From assembly GCF_001904615.1 (NCBI RefSeq), contig NZ_MRBY01000019.1, positions 28,555 to 72,134 on the forward strand: DNA of 43,580 nucleotides, read 5' to 3'. The position numbers were made by a program, and so were the translations under genes. Each line of letters opens with the position of its first letter. The first letter of the stretch is position 1. Source of the DNA: [Limnothrix rosea] IAM M-220. Its GTDB lineage: Bacteria; Cyanobacteriota; Cyanobacteriia; Cyanobacteriales; MRBY01. The notes under the pieces are model-generated. The model was not told the DNA's origin and did not search any database. It saw only the letters and a list, made by a program, of their open reading frames with translations. Below, piece by piece: positions 43,072 through 43,580 of this stretch.

Positions 43072-43523
43072 AAAGCATTACTCCTGATTAAAGATGGGGT
43101 TGGTTGCTCTGTCTTAAGTATGTTCGCCTTCACCGAAAAATTCTGTGATAGCATCTACGCTAATTGGCGTAGTTTATCAATGGCTTGTTTGATCGTTACC
43201 CCCTAGCGCGAGATATCTGGATCTCCCAAGGAAGGCGATCGCTGTCACAACCATAGTGAAAAGATGACAAGAAAAAGCCATCACCATATGCGGTAACCTT
43301 TGCTCCGATTGCATTTGAGGCTAAATTAATCAGTTTGAGCTACAAGAGGATAAAGAGGCTCTTTGCCATTCAGTTGCCAGCTACCGAGTACCAGCAAGAG
43401 ACAAAATTTCCCCGTATAGCCAAAGCTAGCAAGATTAGTCGGGGTTTAACGGGTTAACTCCTTACAGAACAAGGCTTTAAGGCCTATCAGATGTCTTGAC
43501 TTTACGTCAGTGCGGGTTAAGTA
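43072..43523. other. Non-coding region before MITE-like copy C
   Basis: I find no credible gene in these 452 bases. It holds a short inverted repeat CTACGC/GCGTAG (about 43155-43172), one HIP1 site, and the second copy of the CCCCGTA / AAAGCTAGCAAGATTAGT / GGGGTTTAA motif series (43410-43449). Confidence 0.5.
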
Positions 43524-43580
43524 ACGTGAGTTTTGCTTAAGCATGCTCGGAAATAGGACGCGGTGAATGGGAGAGCGAGA
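43524..43580 (+). mobile_element. MITE-like repeat element, copy C (3' part outside window)
   Basis: It starts ACGTGAGTTTTGCTTAAGC, the same end as copy B read in reverse. It runs to the window end with GACGCGGTGAATGGGAGAGC, identical to the first bases of the window. Only the first 57 bases of the element are present. Confidence 0.65.

Noticed and set aside
42828-43073. 81-codon plus-strand frame near the window end
   Set aside because: Overlaps the better supported minus-strand 59-residue gene; composition is unlikely and ends in a chance hydrophobic run.
1-43580. A 43.5-kb plasmid or phage, suggested by identical ends
   Set aside because: pgk, glmM and other core genes are present, no replication, capsid or partition genes are seen, and the identical ends lie in a dispersed repeat.
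1-43580. tRNA or rRNA genes
   Set aside because: I saw no cloverleaf arms with a GGTTCRANTC loop and no ribosomal RNA sequence; a covariance-model scan would be needed to exclude small RNAs.

Overview
The window is cyanobacterial chromosomal DNA. The palindrome GCGATCGC (HIP1) and its GGCGATCGCC form recur throughout, inside genes and between them. The gene content includes pgk, glmM, a 7Fe-type ferredoxin, a CyaC-like adenylate cyclase, a cyanobacterial Ser/Thr kinase, Uma2-family endonucleases and a probable FraD/DUF5357 septal-junction protein. FraD-like proteins belong to filament-forming cyanobacteria, so I infer a filamentous, Leptolyngbya-like organism of moderate GC; the species is not provable from this sequence alone.

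Layout. 1-2535: two oppositely oriented copies of a short MITE-like element carrying a 16-bp minisatellite flank the FraD-like gene and a small secreted protein. 2665-8299: a DALR-like protein, a Crp/NtcA-type regulator and a 1284-residue hybrid kinase/adenylate cyclase. 8296-11376: a GH38 alpha-mannosidase on the other strand. 11500-14026: a secreted SH3-like repeat protein, a decayed gene plus HNH fragment, an Uma2 gene and a ParE-type toxin-antitoxin pair. 14372-17876: a GH57 glycoside hydrolase and an exported VWA protein. 18046-20960: two Uma2 genes beside a GPH sugar transporter, with an 84-bp copy of the transporter's 3' end between the Uma2 genes. 21156-25770: a defence/toxin island with a MmeI-like restriction-modification enzyme, a DUF2281 antitoxin with a premature stop, an unknown overlapping gene pair, a ParD remnant and VapBC. 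25878-30073: Ser/Thr kinase, cutA, a long polypyrimidine tract and an OmpA-family protein. 30590-37736: a tiny exported protein with a PEP-CTERM-like tail, then a 2194-residue adhesin. 38036-42601: Usp, pgk, glmM, ferredoxin and a NucA-type nuclease. 42602-43580: a sparse region with one small likely gene and the start of a third copy of the MITE-like element.

The most striking gene is the 2194-residue surface protein. Its N-terminal domain carries the Cys...(Gln-x-x-hydrophobic-Trp) signature of internal-thioester adhesin domains, followed by seven SdrD-B stalk domains. Six of these are almost identical 390-bp units. Three DUF7507-like modules and a carbohydrate-binding-like C-terminus follow. 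This is the layout of Gram-positive covalent adhesins, here in a cyanobacterium and without a sortase anchor.

The last 24 bases of the window repeat the first 24, and both ends lie inside copies of the same mobile repeat. The window is therefore probably a contig bounded by repeats rather than a small circular replicon.
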